Assembly (NCBI GenBank): GCA_008704415.1 | Contig: VXIS01000012.1 | Coordinates: 186,001-250,000, forward strand | DNA length: 64,000 nucleotides | Reading direction: 5' to 3' | Source of the DNA: Sphaerosporella brunnea | Taxonomy: Eukaryota > Ascomycota > Pezizomycetes > Pezizales > Pyronemataceae | In this document: positions 63,333-64,000 of the stretch, one piece after another | How the letters are laid out: every line of letters starts with the position of its first letter | Numbering within the stretch: position 1 is the first letter of the stretch | Program-made: the position numbers and the translations under genes | Notes under the pieces: generated by a model | What the model was told of the DNA's origin: nothing | The model's input: only the letters and a program-made list of their open reading frames with translations | Database searches by the model: none

Positions 63333-64000
63333 ATGAATTTCTCTCCCCTTGCTCTCTTCCTTTTCGGCCTCGTCGCCAGCGTCTCGGCGGCGCCTCCGAA
63401 CATTCCCGACACCTCCAGCGCCAAGATCATGCTTTCGGATTTGAGCATTCGCACCACTGATGCCACTGGTTACGAGCGGTTAGTAAACCATCATAGATAT
63501 ACAGTGTTGTCCAATAATTAATATTCCCCATTCAGCTCCAAATTCCCCCATTGGATCACCATCAATGGCTGCAGCACCCGCGAGACAGTGCTGAAACGTG
63601 ACGGAACCGGCCTCAAACTCGGTGCTGGCTGTTCAACGAGTGCCGGCACCTGGTACTCTGCCTACGACGGGGCCACCTGGACTTCTCCCTCGGATTTGGA
63701 AATCGACCATGTTGTCCCCCTTTTCGATGCTTGGAAGTCGGGTGCAAATGCCTGGGTATCTTCGCCTTTTCTGGCTCGATAACTGCGCAATTTTTAACAC
63801 CACAAAAAGACCACCGACGAACGCCGGAACTTTGCCAACGACCTCACTAACCCGCAGCTAATTGCTATCACGAGCCGTGTCAACACTTCAAAAGGTGGCA
63901 AGAGCCCTGGTATGCACCTCCAATCTCAATTGTTGCAACTCGCGGTCTGACATCATGAACAGATGACTGGAAGCCCCCGCTCACCTCGTACTACTGCACC
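63333..64000 (+). CDS. Secreted HNH/DUF1524-type nuclease, 3' end outside window
   Basis: The N-terminal and central part of a small extracellular nuclease-like protein. MNFSPLALFLFGLVASVSAA is a clear signal peptide. Exons: 63333-63478, 63536-63755, 63810-63909 and 63963 to beyond 64000. The joined frame gives FPHWITINGCSTRETVLKRD, a cysteine-bounded middle region, then SPSDLEIDHVVPLFDAWKSG (the D-H-V-V-P-L metal/catalytic motif of the HNH-like fold). After the next introns come ERRNFANDLTNPQLIAITSR and SPDDWKPPLTSYYCT. This order is typical of secreted fungal DUF1524 (GmrSD C-terminal/HNH) proteins. All three introns have normal borders (57, 54 and 53 nt). A TATA-like box lies at 63251. The stop codon is not in the window. 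Confidence 0.9.

Overview
The window looks like nuclear DNA of a filamentous ascomycete (Pezizomycotina). Coding exons are interrupted by short introns (mostly 41-80 nt) with GT(A/G)NGT-type donors and CTGAC/CTAAC branch sites close to the acceptor. Gene families fit this reading: Spc7, PPZ, xanthine dioxygenase, an asco-type laccase, a Zn2Cys6 regulator and a Tad-like LINE. I cannot place it below that rank. Exon boundaries were worked out by hand from reading frame, splice signals and family similarity.

Left part (1-25.3 kb): the kinetochore scaffold Spc7/KNL1 (running off the left edge) is divergent from ribosomal protein S11. A TIR element and a broken Tad-like LINE follow. Next come a Zn2Cys6 transcription factor with an intact pogo-type transposon just upstream of it, the NatC LSM subunit Naa38/Mak31, a 397-aa protein with a possible ADP-ribosyltransferase-like C-terminal half, the Ser/Thr phosphatase PPZ behind a long leader, an SDR oxidoreductase and a 110-aa unknown protein.

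Middle (25.3-41.4 kb): a transposon-rich, gene-poor island. It holds LINE 3' ends, three TA-flanked miniature elements (one nested inside the terminal repeat of another), a hAT-type non-autonomous element with a perfect 8-bp target duplication, a second hAT end and a broken transposase. One intact ten-exon laccase gene sits inside it.

Right part (41.4-64 kb): a 54-aa single-pass membrane protein, a Ser/Thr-rich cysteine-motif membrane protein, a 124-aa unknown protein, an F-box protein, the class II cAMP phosphodiesterase PDE1 (start codon unresolved), a 1215-aa largely disordered protein with a C-terminal Cys-rich module, xanthine dioxygenase XanA, a 123-aa protein resembling the PiggyBac cysteine-rich tail, and a secreted HNH/DUF1524-type nuclease cut by the right edge.

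The genes are mostly unrelated housekeeping or accessory genes; I see no operon-like or biosynthetic cluster. The least conventional content is the nested miniature elements, the hAT element, the possible ART-like protein, the stand-alone PiggyBac-type zinc module and the PDE1 5' end. I found no convincing wholly new multi-gene system.
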